A stretch of 44,508 nucleotides of DNA, taken from assembly GCF_003056725.1 (NCBI RefSeq), contig NZ_QBKZ01000015.1, positions 110,251 to 154,758 on the forward strand, read 5' to 3'. Position numbers and translations under genes: made by a program. Positions within the stretch are counted from its first letter, which is position 1; each line of letters begins with the position of its first letter. The notes below the pieces were generated by a model. The model had not been told where the DNA came from and did not search any database. It worked only from the letters and a program-made list of their open reading frames with translations. The stretch comes from Mangrovicoccus ximenensis (GTDB taxonomy: Bacteria; Pseudomonadota; Alphaproteobacteria; Rhodobacterales; Rhodobacteraceae). This document shows positions 9,394 to 17,856 of this stretch, piece after piece.

Positions 9394-10063
9394 GGTCCTG
9401 CTCTGCGCGCTCGTGCTGCTTGCGGGCTGCGCGACGCGGCCGCTGACCGAAACCGAGAAATCGTTCCTCGGCACCGCGCTCGGGCCGGGGCTCGATGCCG
9501 GGCAGATCACGCTGGCCAAGGGCGCCTTCATCGGCACCTGGCCGATGACCCGCCCGGCGCGGCCCTCGGTCACCTGCCGCGAGAAGATCTGGCCGCCCGA
9601 ACAGGGCACCGTCACCGGCTATGTCGGCGGCGTGACCGCCTTCGACCGGATCATGATCGCAAGGCGGATCTACGACACCGACTTCCTCGGCGGCTATCCC
9701 GAAACCCTGCCGCTGGCGCGCGCCATGTTCCTGGCGCACGAGGCCACCCATGTCTGGCAGTGGCAGCAGCGCAAGCTGACCGGCTACGCCCCCTGGAAGG
9801 CCGCGGCCGAGCATGGCGTCAGCGAGGACCCCTATCTGTTCGACATCGCCGGCGACAGGGACTTCCTCGATTACGCCTACGAGCAGCAGGCCAGCTTGGT
9901 CGAGGAATATGTCTGCTGCCGCGCGCTCGATCCCGAGGGCGCCCGCACCGGGCGGCTGCGGGCGCTGCTCGATCCCTATTTCCCCGGCATGGCCGGCGAG
10001 GAGGCTGCCGGACAGGTGCGAATCCCCTGGAGCAAGGCCGAAACGCGGGGGATCTGCAGCTGA
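9365..10063 (+). CDS. Lipoprotein with an HExxH metalloprotease-like motif
   Basis: A 232-residue product starts at an ATG inside the end of ade. A lipobox (LLAGC, Cys22) follows a short basic and hydrophobic signal, so the protein should be lipidated and anchored in the envelope. The centre carries [13 protein letters not shown], with HExxH at His125, Glu126 and His129. A later EEYVCC stretch could supply a third metal ligand, as in small zincin-like folds such as DUF4157. The family is known to me only as hypothetical proteins of this order. Proteolysis is inferred from the motif and not proven. Translational coupling to ade is by overlap, and there is no obvious functional link between the two. 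Confidence 0.72.
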   Translation: MSRSSKSLRKVLLCALVLLAGCATRPLTETEKSFLGTALGPGLDAGQITLAKGAFIGTWPMTRPARPSVTCREKIWPPEQGTVTGYVGGVTAFDRIMIARRIYDTDFLGGYPETLPLARAMFLAHEATHVWQWQQRKLTGYAPWKAAAEHGVSEDPYLFDIAGDRDFLDYAYEQQASLVEEYVCCRALDPEGARTGRLRALLDPYFPGMAGEEAAGQVRIPWSKAETRGICS

Positions 10064-10131
10064 GCGCACCGGGGCGTGACTGGTCCGGAGCGCCCGGCCA
10101 TGGCAGGATCGCCGCCAGGAAGGAGTCCCCC

Positions 10132-10602
10132 ATGCTGCGCCCCGCGTCCCTCTTCGTCCTCGCCCTCGCCGCCGCCACGCCCGCGGCGGCGGAGATCGAC
10201 CGCCCCGGCTGGGGCAGCCTCGACACCGCCAAGAGCTATCCGGCGCTGGTCGCGGCGGTGAAATCCGCTGCCACCGCCGAGGGCATGGGCGTCGTCACCG
10301 AAGCCGGCCCCACCGAGGCGGCGAAGGCGCGCGGCGTCGTCATCCCCGGCAACCGGGTGATCGGCCTCTTCAGCAACGACCACGCGCTGCGCATCCTGCG
10401 GCTCTCGACCGCGGCGATGATCGAGGCGCCGCTGCGGATGTACGTGACCGAAAATCCAGACGGCACCGCCACCCTGTCCTGGAAGCTGCCGAGTGCCGTT
10501 TTCGCTCCCTATGCGGATGAAGGCGGCGAGGCGCTGGCCGAGGCCGCCGCCGATCTCGACGCGGTTTTCGCCGCCATCGCGCGGGAGGCCGCCGCAGACT
10601 AG
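10132..10602 (+). CDS. Secreted DUF302 family protein
   Basis: A 156-residue product with a clear Sec signal ending ATPAAAE (about residues 1-20), then a DUF302 domain: KSYPALVAAVKSAATAEGMG, GVVIPGNRVIGLFSNDHA, and APLRMYVTENPDGTATLSW. DUF302 is a small alpha/beta domain of unknown function, often envelope-located in proteobacteria. The ATG at 10132 follows AGGAAGGAG. It is 69 bases after the lipoprotein gene and 18 bases before the tag-like gene, all on the plus strand, so these genes could share a transcript with ade. Confidence 0.8.
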   Translation: MLRPASLFVLALAAATPAAAEIDRPGWGSLDTAKSYPALVAAVKSAATAEGMGVVTEAGPTEAAKARGVVIPGNRVIGLFSNDHALRILRLSTAAMIEAPLRMYVTENPDGTATLSWKLPSAVFAPYADEGGEALAEAAADLDAVFAAIAREAAAD

Positions 10603-10620
10603 CCCGCGAGGAGGGAACCG

Positions 10621-11283
10621 ATGCGCCATTTCGACGAGATCTACGCGATTGCCGCCGGCCGGAAAGGCGGCGCGGCGGCGCTGGAGGCGCTGCTGCCGGT
10701 GCCGCTGCCCCCCGAAGCGCTGGCCGCCCTCCCCGAGCACCGCTGGCTCGCCGCCTTCGCCCGGCACCTCTTCGCCACCGGGCTGAGCTGGACGGTGATC
10801 GAAGCGAAATGGCCCGGCTTCGAAGAGGCCTTCCGGGGCTTCGACCCGGATGCCTGCGCGATGATCGCCGGCGAGCGTCTCGACGCGCTGGTCTCCGACA
10901 CCCGCATCGTCCGCCACGGCGCCAAGATCCGCGCGGTGCAGGAAAACGCCGTGCTGATCCGCGAGCTGCGCGCCGAGGGCGGGATCGGCCGGGTGGTCGC
11001 GGACTGGCCGGGGACCGAGTACCACAAGCTCGTGGCCCTGCTGAAGGCGCGCGGATCGCGGCTCGGCGGCAGCACCGGCCCCTATGCGCTGCGCACGCTC
11101 GGGCGCGACGGCTGGGTGCTGTCGAAGGACGTCACCGCGCGGCTCGTCGCCGAAGGGGTGATCGACGGGCCAGCCACGTCGAAATCCGCGATGGAGAAGG
11201 TCCAGGCGGCGTTCAACGCCTGGACCGCGCAGTCGGGACGCGGGCTGAGCCAGGTCAGCCGAATCCTCGCCGCCAGCATCTGA
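10621..11283 (+). CDS. tag: DNA-3-methyladenine glycosylase I-like protein
   Basis: The 220-residue product resembles 3-methyladenine DNA glycosylase I. It has FATGLSWTVIEAKWPGFEEAF, read here as FATGLSWTVI plus KWPGFEEAF, then RGFDPDACAMI, and IVRHGAKIRAVQENA. This helix-hairpin-helix superfamily enzyme removes alkylated adenine from DNA to start base excision repair. The N-terminal zinc-binding cysteine/tryptophan motif of the E. coli type is not evident, and the C-terminus is longer than in Tag (about 190 residues). It is therefore a divergent branch, and substrate is uncertain. The start ATG has GAGGAGGG upstream. Confidence 0.75.
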   Translation: MRHFDEIYAIAAGRKGGAAALEALLPVPLPPEALAALPEHRWLAAFARHLFATGLSWTVIEAKWPGFEEAFRGFDPDACAMIAGERLDALVSDTRIVRHGAKIRAVQENAVLIRELRAEGGIGRVVADWPGTEYHKLVALLKARGSRLGGSTGPYALRTLGRDGWVLSKDVTARLVAEGVIDGPATSKSAMEKVQAAFNAWTAQSGRGLSQVSRILAASI

Positions 11284-11293
11284 GCCCGGTCCC

Positions 11294-11334
11294 CCGCCGG
11301 ACCTGATCCGGCGGCTCCCGGCCCGCTGACGGGC
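11294..11334. terminator. Twin hairpins at a convergent gene boundary
   Basis: Two inverted repeats follow the tag-like gene: CCGCCGG / CCGGCGG around a seven-base loop (11294-11314) and GCCCG / CGGGC around CTGA (11321-11334). Neither has a T-run. The position, between the tag stop and the stop of a minus-strand fragment, suggests a bidirectional terminator or a REP-like element. Confidence 0.45.
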
Positions 11335-11412
11335 TCACCCGGCGGGATGCGAGGCGCCGTAGCTGTCCTCCAGCCCCTGCCAGACCAGCGCGCCGAGCGC
11401 CGCGCCGGCCAC
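11335..11412 (-). pseudogene. C-terminal 25 residues of an unidentified protein
   Basis: On the minus strand an open frame ends with AVAGAALGALVWQGLEDSYG plus five residues and a stop at 11335-11337. The alanine/glycine-rich start looks like the end of a membrane helix. The frame is cut at about 11412, where an RND transporter begins on the other strand. It is too short to name, but it marks a join between two unrelated genes. Confidence 0.4.
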
Positions 11413-12186
11413 AGCTTCCCCGGCCTGCCGCTCTCGGCCGTGGCCGATATCCGCCTGGAGCCGGCCAAGCCCGAGATCACCCGCCGCAACGGCGAACGCA
11501 CCAACACGCTGCAGGCCTTCGTCCAGCCGCAGGCCCTGCCCGAGGAGGTGCTGGCCGAGGCCCTGTCGCGGCTCGATCTGGCGCTGCCGCCCGGCTACCG
11601 GCTGGAGGTCGGCGGCGACTCGGATGCGCGCAGCGACGTGGTGACGAACCTGATCGCGCCGCTCGGACTGATCGTGACGCTGTCGATCGCCACCGTGGTG
11701 CTGACATTCTCGTCCTTCCGCCTGACCGCGGTGACCTTCGTCGTGGCGATCCTGTCAGCGGGTCTGAGCTTCCTGTCGCTGGCGGTCTTCAACTACCCGT
11801 TCGGCATCACCGCGATCATCGGCGTGATCGGCTCGATCGGCGTGTCGATCAACGCCGCGCTGATCATCCTCTCGGGGCTGCAGGCCGATCCCGCCGCCCG
11901 CACCGGCGACACCGGCGCGATGGCCCGCGTCGTGATGGACAGCTCGCGCCATATCCTCTCGACCACCGTCACCACCTTCGGCGGCTTCCTGCCGCTGATC
12001 CTCGGCGGCGGCGGGTTCTGGCCGCCCTTCGCCATGTCGATCGCCGGCGGCGTGCTGCTCTCCACCGTGGTCAGCTTCTACTTCACCCCGCAGATGTTCG
12101 CGCTGGTCTACCCGCCGCGCGGCCGCCGCGAGACCCGGCGCGACGCCGGGGCCGTGCCGCCCGGGCTGAAGCTCGCCGCCGAATGA
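11413..12186 (+). pseudogene. RND efflux transporter, C-terminal fragment
   Basis: About 257 residues match the C-terminal part of an AcrB-type inner-membrane RND pump. They include a periplasmic stretch (LPPGYRLEVGGDSDAR) and the last membrane helices: LGLIVTLSIATVVLTFSS, FVVAILSAGLSFLSLAVF, then ILSTTVTTFGGFLPLILGG and AMSIAGGVLLSTVVSFYF. RND pumps trade protons for export of drugs or metals in a tripartite complex. Roughly three-quarters of the protein, including the proton-relay helices, is absent. There is no start codon in the right place and the upstream base joins a minus-strand fragment. It ends 54 bases ahead of a cysG fragment, with normal spacing. Confidence 0.82.
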
Positions 12187-12240
12187 GTTCCTCTCGCGCC
12201 TCCCGCGCGCTATGTCTGGCGGAAACGCGCGGGAGACCAC

Positions 12241-12480
12241 ATGCAGACCTTTCCGATGTTCCTCCAGGTGGGCGGACGCACCGTCCTGATCCTCGGCGGC
12301 GGCGAGCAGGCCGCCCAGAAATGCCGCCTGCTGCTGAAGACCTCGGCGCGGATCACCGTGCAGGCCCCCGAGATCGAGGAGGAGCTGCAGGGGCTGGTCG
12401 CCCAGGGCCGCATCGCCCATGATCCCGCGCCGCCGACGGCAGCCGCCTGCGGGCGCGCGGCGATCACTTTCATCGGCACC
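12241..12480 (+). pseudogene. cysG: Siroheme synthase (CysG) N-terminal fragment
   Basis: Eighty residues match the N-terminal NAD-binding domain of CysG/Met8 (precorrin-2 dehydrogenase/ferrochelatase): MQTFPMFLQVGGRTVLILGG with the dinucleotide-binding glycines, EQAAQKCRLLLKTSARI, and AAITFIGTG. The full protein of about 470 residues makes siroheme for sulfite and nitrite reductases. After residue 80 the frame leaves the family and an FG-GAP protein takes over in a different frame at about 12482, so most of the dehydrogenase domain and all of the methyltransferase are missing. Confidence 0.75.
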
Positions 12481-12482
12481 GG

Positions 12483-13499
12483 CTGGTCTTCGACTGCGAC
12501 GGCGACGGCCTGCCCGAGATCGCCGCCGCCGGGGGCGCCAATCCGGTCCTGCTGCTCAGGAACCGCGGCGCGATGCGCTTCGAGGCGGAGACCCGCGCGG
12601 CTTTGGCCGTGACCGGGGCGACCGGGCTCTATCCGCTCGACATCGACAGCGACGGGCAGGCCGATCTGGCGATGCTGCGCGCCGGGCCGGACCTGCTGCT
12701 GAAAGGCGGTCCGGACTGCAGCTTCGCACCCTTCGCGGAGCTAGGCTTCGCGGGCGGCGACCATTGGAGCACCGCCTTCTCCGCCACCTGGGAACCGGGC
12801 GAAGCGCTGCCCACGCTGGCCTTCGGCTCCTATGTCGACCGCGCCGATCCCGACGGGCCGTTCGGGGCCTGCGACCGCAATGTCCTCTACCGCCCCGAGG
12901 GCGGCCGCTATCCCCCGCCCCTGCCGCTGGAGCCCGGATTCTGCGCGCTCTCGATGCTGTTCTCCGACTGGGGCGGCGGACGGGCCGACCTGCGCATCTC
13001 GAACGACCGGCACTACTATGTCCGCGGCGGCGAGGAACAGATGTGGGCGATGGAGGCCGTGCCCCGGCTCTACGGGCCCGCGGATGGCTGGCAGAGCTTC
13101 CAGCTCTGGGGCATGGGCATCGCCTCGCGCGATCTCGACGGCGACGGGCGGCCCGAGGTGATGATGACCTCGATGGGCGACCAGCGGCTGCAGCAGCCGG
13201 TGCCGGGCGCCGCCGGTCCCGCCTATGAGGACGTGCCCTATGAGCGCGGCACCACCGCGCACCGGCCCCATGCCGGGGCGGACGGACGGCCCTCGACCGG
13301 CTGGCATGTCGAGTTCGGCGACGCAGACAATGACGGGCTGGACGACATCTTCATCGCCAAAGGCAATGTCGACCAGATGCCGGACACGGCGATGGAGGAC
13401 CCGAATTCGCTGCTGCTCCAGGCTCCGGACGGCACGTTCCGCGAGGTTTCGGTGGCGGCGGGCGTCGCCAGCCCGGCGCGCAGCCGCGGCGCGGCGCTG
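12483..13499 (+). pseudogene. FG-GAP/VCBS repeat protein (CRTAC1-like), both ends missing
   Basis: About 339 residues carry repeated calcium-binding FG-GAP-type loops: LVFDCDGDGLPEI, LYPLDIDSDGQADLAML, ASRDLDGDGRPEVMM, and FGDADNDGLDDIFIAK. The stretch SLLLQAPDGTFREVSVAAGV is typical of CRTAC1/ASPIC-like proteins of Rhodobacteraceae, which are secreted beta-propellers of unknown role. The N-terminus, with its signal peptide, is replaced by the cysG fragment. At SRGAAL, where a further D-x-D-x-D-G loop is expected, the sequence changes to an unrelated tail (13500-13592) and stops. Both ends are therefore joins. Confidence 0.78.
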
Positions 13500-14408
13500 G
13501 GCCCGACGCCGCGCTTCCCGGCAACCATTCATGCGCTGCGCCTGCACGGCTTCACCGGCGCCACGGTCCGGCGGCTTTCGGCGCGGACGTAAATGCCATT
13601 CGGTGCAGTGCCCCGGACCTATGGCGCTCATGCCCCGCGCTTTGCGAGCTGGCCCGCCGGACCGGGCATCCTGCGGGACATGGACGGCGCCGGTCGGCCG
13701 GGCGTTTGCGGCGCTGTCGGCGGAAGGCCCGGTTTCCTTCCTGGGGTGACGGGACCGGCCGCGCCTGCGCCGAATTTTCCGCCAGCAGGCCAGACGGAAC
13801 GTCAGTCCGCCAAGGCATGAAACAGGCCGCTGGACCAGCCGCTGATGCATGGGCCCCGCTGCATCCGGCTTGGCGCTCCGGCTGAGGGGGGCAGAGGCAA
13901 AGCGGGACGGGACCTCTGTCGGGGGGGCTTGGGCAGGACGCGCGCGGCGGCCCGGCGCCTGCGTCTCGGGGGCTGGACCGTCCTGTTCCCCCATAGGCTG
14001 GATGCCGGTCGCTATCGCGCTCCGGCATGGTTTGCCGGCCCCCCGACCGCTGCGCCCTGCCGAAAATCCTCCCGGCGGACGCCGGAAAGCGGGACGGATG
14101 GCACCCAGAAATGCAGTCCTGCCAGATGATGGCGGAGAGCCCCGTGGAGCCGCCGGATTGTCTGCCGGGCCGTCCTGGCCCCGAGCGTCGGGCAGGGGAC
14201 CCGGGATGCCGGTCAATTCATGTTCCGCTCCAGCCAGCTTGCCCGGGGGCTGGCGCCGCTCGGGCGCGCGGGGCAGCTGGCGGCGGGGAAGGGGAGGGGC
14301 GCACCTCGCCATGGCAGGCCTGAGATCGTGCGGAGGCTAGCTCCAGCTCCGGGGCGTGGCAGAGCATCCGGCCGGGTCTGCCCAGCGGCGCCAAGGCTGG
14401 CGGCAACG
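13500..14408. other. Region without a recognisable gene
   Basis: No frame on either strand shows a known domain, a ribosome site with sensible start, or the codon bias of the neighbours. The first 90 bases continue the frame of the FG-GAP fragment to a stop at 13592 with unrelated residues. The long open frames here are products of high GC. The right part lies downstream of the ftsZ terminator and so should be intergenic or the end of another gene in the original genome. Confidence 0.5.
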
Positions 14409-14437
14409 AAAAAGGGCCGGCCCGAAGGCCGACCCTT
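14409..14437 (-). terminator. Rho-independent terminator after the ftsZ tail
   Basis: On the minus strand an 11-base stem (AAGGGTCGGCC pairing with GGCCGGCCCTT, one G-U pair) closes a TTCG tetraloop and is followed by a T-run (14409-14413). It lies 25 bases after the ftsZ stop and reads as a classic intrinsic terminator. Confidence 0.85.
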
Positions 14438-14461
14438 GGGTCCGGTCGGTTTTCCGGGGCG

Positions 14462-14716
14462 TCAGTTGGCCTGGCGGCGCAGGAAAGCCGGGATTTCGAT
14501 CCGGTCGAGTTCGTCATCCGCTTCCGCGGCCTCGTCGGCAACCAGCTTCGGACCTGCCGCGGCGGCCGGGCGGCCGTGATCGGCAGGCGCATGGCCGTGG
14601 CCGGTCATGCGGTTGATCAGCGAGTTGATGCCGAAGCGCGACTTGTCGGCCTGGGGCGCGGCGGGCTGGGCAGCCGGACGGCCTTCCTGGGGTGCCGACG
14701 GATCCTTGCGGACGGC
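14462..14716 (-). pseudogene. ftsZ: FtsZ C-terminal tail fragment
   Basis: The last 84 residues of the frame are the C-terminus of alphaproteobacterial FtsZ: the linker-end stretch DKSRFGINSLINRMTGHGHA and the terminal conserved peptide RIEIPAFLRRQAN, which binds FtsA and other partners at the division ring. The GTPase domain is absent. Upstream the same frame continues without a stop into a YdiJ-like dehydrogenase at about 14705-14735. FtsZ is essential, so an intact copy must exist elsewhere in the genome if this piece is real. The intrinsic terminator after it looks native. Confidence 0.85.
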
Positions 14717-15820
14717 GGCGTTGAGGCCCAGCTCGCGCGGCAGGTCGGTCACCCCCATCGCCTTCCCCGCCAGCCCCGAGACCAGCGGCCAGAGCGGCCG
14801 CAGCACGGATGCGGCACGGACCATCCACGGGCTGAACCGCTCGCCGATCAGCGCCAGCCGGTCGGCCAGCGGGCGGGCATGGCGGGAATGGTAGTCTTCG
14901 AGGAAGGCCGCGCGCATCGCCGGGATGTCGACCTGCACCGGGCAGGTCGAGGCGCAGGCCTTGCAGCCGAGACAGGTGTCGAGCACGCCGAGGATCTCGG
15001 CCTCGTCCACCGTCTGCGTCCCCAGCCGCCGGTCCTCATGCCAGGCCCTGAGCGCATCCGCCCGACCCTTCGGCGAGTGGCGCAGATCGCCGGTCGCCTT
15101 GAAGGACGGGCACATCGGCGTCGCCGCGGCGTAACTCAGGCATTGCGCATTGCCGTTGCAGCGGAAGGCCTTCTCCAGCGGATCGCCCTCGGGCGCGTTG
15201 AACGGCCGGAACGGCGTGGTCGCGATCCCCATGACCGGTCCGCCATTCGACACCAGCTTGCCCGGGTTGAACCGCCCCGCGGGGTCGAAGGCCGCCTTCA
15301 CCCCTTGCAGCGCGCGATAGGCCCCGGCCCCGATCCAGCCCTCCAGATAGGCGCCGCGCACGCCCTTGCCGTGCTCGCCCCAGAAGATGCCGCCATGGCG
15401 GTTCACCAGCGCGAAGATCTCGTCCGACACCTGTTTGAGCCGCTCCCGGTCGGCCTCGCTGTCGATGTCGAGCGCGGGGCGGATATGCAGGCAGCCGACA
15501 TCGACATGGCCGTAGATGCCGAAGCCCAGCCCATGGCTTTTGAGGATGCCGAGGAAGCCATCGAGGAACGCGGGCAGCTCTTCGGGCGGCACGACGCAAT
15601 CCTCGACGAAGGCGACCGGACGGGCGCGGCCCTCGACCTTGCCCAAGAGCCCGACCCCGGCCGAGCGCACCGCCCAGAGCTCTCGGATCTCCTCGGGATC
15701 GCGGGCGACATGCACGGCGCGGATGCCCGGCAGGCCGCCGAGCCGCGCCTCGCAGGCCGCGATCTGCTGGGCCAGGTCCCCGGGATCGTCACCGTTGAAC
15801 TCGACGAAGGAGCGGGCGGC
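14717..15820 (-). pseudogene. FAD/Fe-S dehydrogenase (YdiJ-like), C-terminal portion
   Basis: About 368 residues match the C-terminal half of the YdiJ-type protein, an FAD-linked 2-hydroxyacid (D-2-hydroxyglutarate-type) dehydrogenase fused to a ferredoxin-like module. Visible are the FAD-oxidase C-terminal part (FGIYGHVDVGCLHIRP, HGGIFWGEHGKGVRG, FDPAGRFNPGKLV) and the cluster-binding motif DTCLGCKACASTCPVQVDIP. The N-terminal FAD-binding domain is missing. It is joined in frame to ndh upstream (about 15821) and to the ftsZ tail downstream. The 1.1-kb length of this piece is close to that of other joined pieces in the window. Confidence 0.82.
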
Positions 15821-16621
15821 ATGCGAGGCCTTCACCCCGGCCGCCCAGATCGCCGTGCGCAGCGCGATGCGCTCTTCGCCGATGGTCAGCCCGCCTCCGT
15901 CGCAGTCCGCCACCGGCACGCCCTTGCGCACCTCCACCCCGAGCCGCTCCAGCGAGGCCTCGGCATAGTCCGACAGTCCCTCGCGGAAGACCGGCAGGAC
16001 GCGCGGCCCGGCCTCGACCAGCAGGACCCGGGCCTTGCGCGTATCGATCCGGCGGAATTCGCCGACCAGCGTGCTGCGGGCGAGCTCGGCGATGATGCCC
16101 GCCAGTTCCACCCCGGTCGGCCCCGCGCCGATCACCGCGAAGGTCAGCAGCGCCGCCTGCTCTTCGGGGTCTTCGCTGCGTTCGGCGGCCTCGAAGGCCG
16201 ACAGGATGCGGCTGCGGATGGCGGTCGCGTCGCCCAGCGTCTTCAGCCCCGGCGCCCAATCCTCCCAGGCATCGTTGCCGAAATAGCTGTGGCGGGCGCC
16301 GGTGGCGAGGACCAGCGTGTCGTAGCCGATCTCGCCGCCATCGGCGAAGCGGACGCGGCGGGCGGCGGGATCGACCGACTGCACCTCGGCCAGCAGCGTG
16401 CGGGCATTCGGCACGTCGCGCAGCAGCGAGCGGATCGGCCAGGCGATTTCCGAGGTCGGCAGGATTGTGGTCGCCACCTGGTAGAGCAGCGGCTGGAAGA
16501 GATGGTGGTTGCGCTGGTCGACCAGGGTGATCTCGGCGCCCTTCATCTTCTTCAGGCTCCGCACGCAGGAGATCCCGGCGAACCCGCCGCCGACCACGAC
16601 AACGCGATGTTTCTGTTCCAT
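15821..16621 (-). pseudogene. ndh: Type II NADH dehydrogenase, N-terminal fragment
   Basis: The ATG at 16621 opens 267 residues of a type II NADH:quinone oxidoreductase, a single-subunit membrane-surface flavoprotein of the respiratory chain. Both nucleotide-binding motifs are present: RVVVVGGGFAGISCVRSL for FAD and FAVIGAGPTGVELAG for NADH. The quinone-site signature HHLFQPLLYQVAT is also present. The family has about 430 residues. After AAGVKAS, near the second FAD-binding region, the frame continues into a YdiJ-like protein, so the C-terminal membrane-binding part is gone. The upstream ribosome site is weak. Confidence 0.85.
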
Positions 16622-16813
16622 GATTTTGTCTTTCGGGTCGTTTCGGACGCTCCTCCCGATAGGCTGCGATATACGCTCCTGCAGGGGAATGGCCAGAGCC
16701 CGGGCCGCGCGCTCACGGCCTTGCGATCCCCGCCCGCGCCCGCAGGCGCCGGAAGTCCCGGAGTTTCAAGGCCCGCGGCGCCAATGTCGGCCGGGAAACC
16801 GGCCCGCGCGGGC

Positions 16814-17581
16814 TCAGGCGCGGGCGGAGGCGATCTCGGCGTAATGGGTGAGGCCGCGCGGCAGATCGAACGGTTCGGCCAGCGCGTCGGTCACCAGATG
16901 GTCGATCTCGTCGAGCCGGCAGATCGAGACCCGGCTCTCGGTCTCGAGCTTCTCGGAATGGCACAGCATGATGCAGCTGGCCGAGCAGCGGATCATCGCG
17001 CGCGCCACCTCGGCCTCGTGCAGCTCGTAATCCGTCGGCCCGCGCTGCCGGTCGATGGCCACCGGCGAGATCACCGCGAAATCGGCCCGGAACCGGTCGA
17101 TCTCGGACAGGGTCAGCTCGCCATGCACCGCCGGGACGTCGGCATGCGGCCGCCCGCCGAGCAGCAGCGTGTCGCACTCCTGGCCCCTTGTCATGATCGT
17201 GGCGATCTCGAGGGAATTCGTGATCACGCGGATGTTGCCCCGGGCCGCCAGAGCGGTGGCGAAGGCCGAGGTCGTGGTGCCGGCATCGACGAAACAGGTC
17301 GCGCCCGCCGGGATCAGCTCCAACGCCTTGCGCCCGATCGCGTGCTTCTGCCCGGAAAACTGCGAGGCACGGGCGGCAAAGGCGGGCTCCGGTTCCATCG
17401 CGGCAGAGCCGACCGCGCCGCCATGCACCCGCTGCAAGAGCCCCGCTTCCTCCATCTCAAGGAGGTCGCGCCGCACGGTCTCGCGCGAGACGTTGAACCG
17501 CGCGGCGAGGCCGTTGGCCGAAACTTTTCCGTCCTGGCCGATCAGCGCGAGAATCTCCGCCTGGCGTTCATGTGACCACAT
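16814..17581 (-). CDS. DeoR-family transcriptional repressor of the adjacent operon
   Basis: A 255-residue protein with an N-terminal DeoR helix-turn-helix (about residues 20-56: VSANGLAARFNVSRETVRRD, ending HGGAVG). A C-terminal sugar-phosphate-sensing domain follows, with FVDAGTTTSAFATALA, VITNSLEIA and LLLGG. Family members are usually repressors released by a phosphorylated intermediate of the pathway they control. The ATG at 17581 is chosen because AAGGAG precedes it and the HTH begins soon after. It is divergent from the phosphatase/ABC/pectinesterase operon with 275 bases between them, so it most likely regulates that operon and itself. Confidence 0.88.
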   Translation of the reverse strand: MWSHERQAEILALIGQDGKVSANGLAARFNVSRETVRRDLLEMEEAGLLQRVHGGAVGSAAMEPEPAFAARASQFSGQKHAIGRKALELIPAGATCFVDAGTTTSAFATALAARGNIRVITNSLEIATIMTRGQECDTLLLGGRPHADVPAVHGELTLSEIDRFRADFAVISPVAIDRQRGPTDYELHEAEVARAMIRCSASCIMLCHSEKLETESRVSICRLDEIDHLVTDALAEPFDLPRGLTHYAEIASARA

Positions 17582-17630
17582 CGGGCTCTCCTTCTCTTGC
17601 CACCTCATTGCCGGCCGGGTCCGGGAAAGT

Positions 17631-17645
17631 CCACATCGCATGTGG
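17631..17645. promoter_or_regulatory. Palindrome in the regulator-operon gap
   Basis: CCACAT and ATGTGG form a perfect inverted repeat around a CGC centre, 50 bases upstream of the DeoR gene start. The position suits an autoregulatory operator. Binding is inferred only. Confidence 0.4.
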
Positions 17646-17740
17646 CCTTGCGTGGAGATTCCCCGGCCAGATCGCGGTAAAGCCCCGGCTTCGCGTGGCT
17701 TTGCGCCCGTTTGCTTGGCAATCCGCCGGAAAATCTGCTG

Positions 17741-17790
17741 AAATTCGTGTCATTCTGTGTCTTTAAGTGGGAATGCGTGTGTATCTGCGT
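17741..17790 (+). promoter_or_regulatory. Five phased 10-bp repeats, candidate DeoR operator
   Basis: Five consecutive decamers carry GTGT, GTGT, GTGG, GTGT and GCGT at their last four bases (17747-17750, then every 10 bases). In four of the five these are preceded by an ATNC-type core. The spacing equals one DNA turn, so all copies face the same side. They end 66 bases before the first gene of the operon. Tandem direct repeats as operators are known for the DeoR-family protein IolR of Bacillus subtilis. Use by this regulator is inferred. Confidence 0.5.
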
Positions 17791-17856
17791 GTTTTCTGCT
17801 GCCACACTGCCCGGCAGCCGCCAAGACTTCCCCAAAAGCGCAGGATACGACACACG

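Noticed and set aside
7609..9615. Minus-strand open frame of 668 codons
   Set aside because: It is opposite adenine deaminase, whose metal motifs are unambiguous.
12741..14312. Minus-strand open frame of 523 codons
   Set aside because: It covers the antisense of the FG-GAP fragment and then a region without coding character; the residues are mainly Arg, Pro, Ala and Gly with no motif.
14462..16621. A genuine multidomain respiratory/division fusion protein
   Set aside because: Each part is cut inside a domain and lacks residues needed for function. Neighbouring joins of similar spacing point to an assembly cause.
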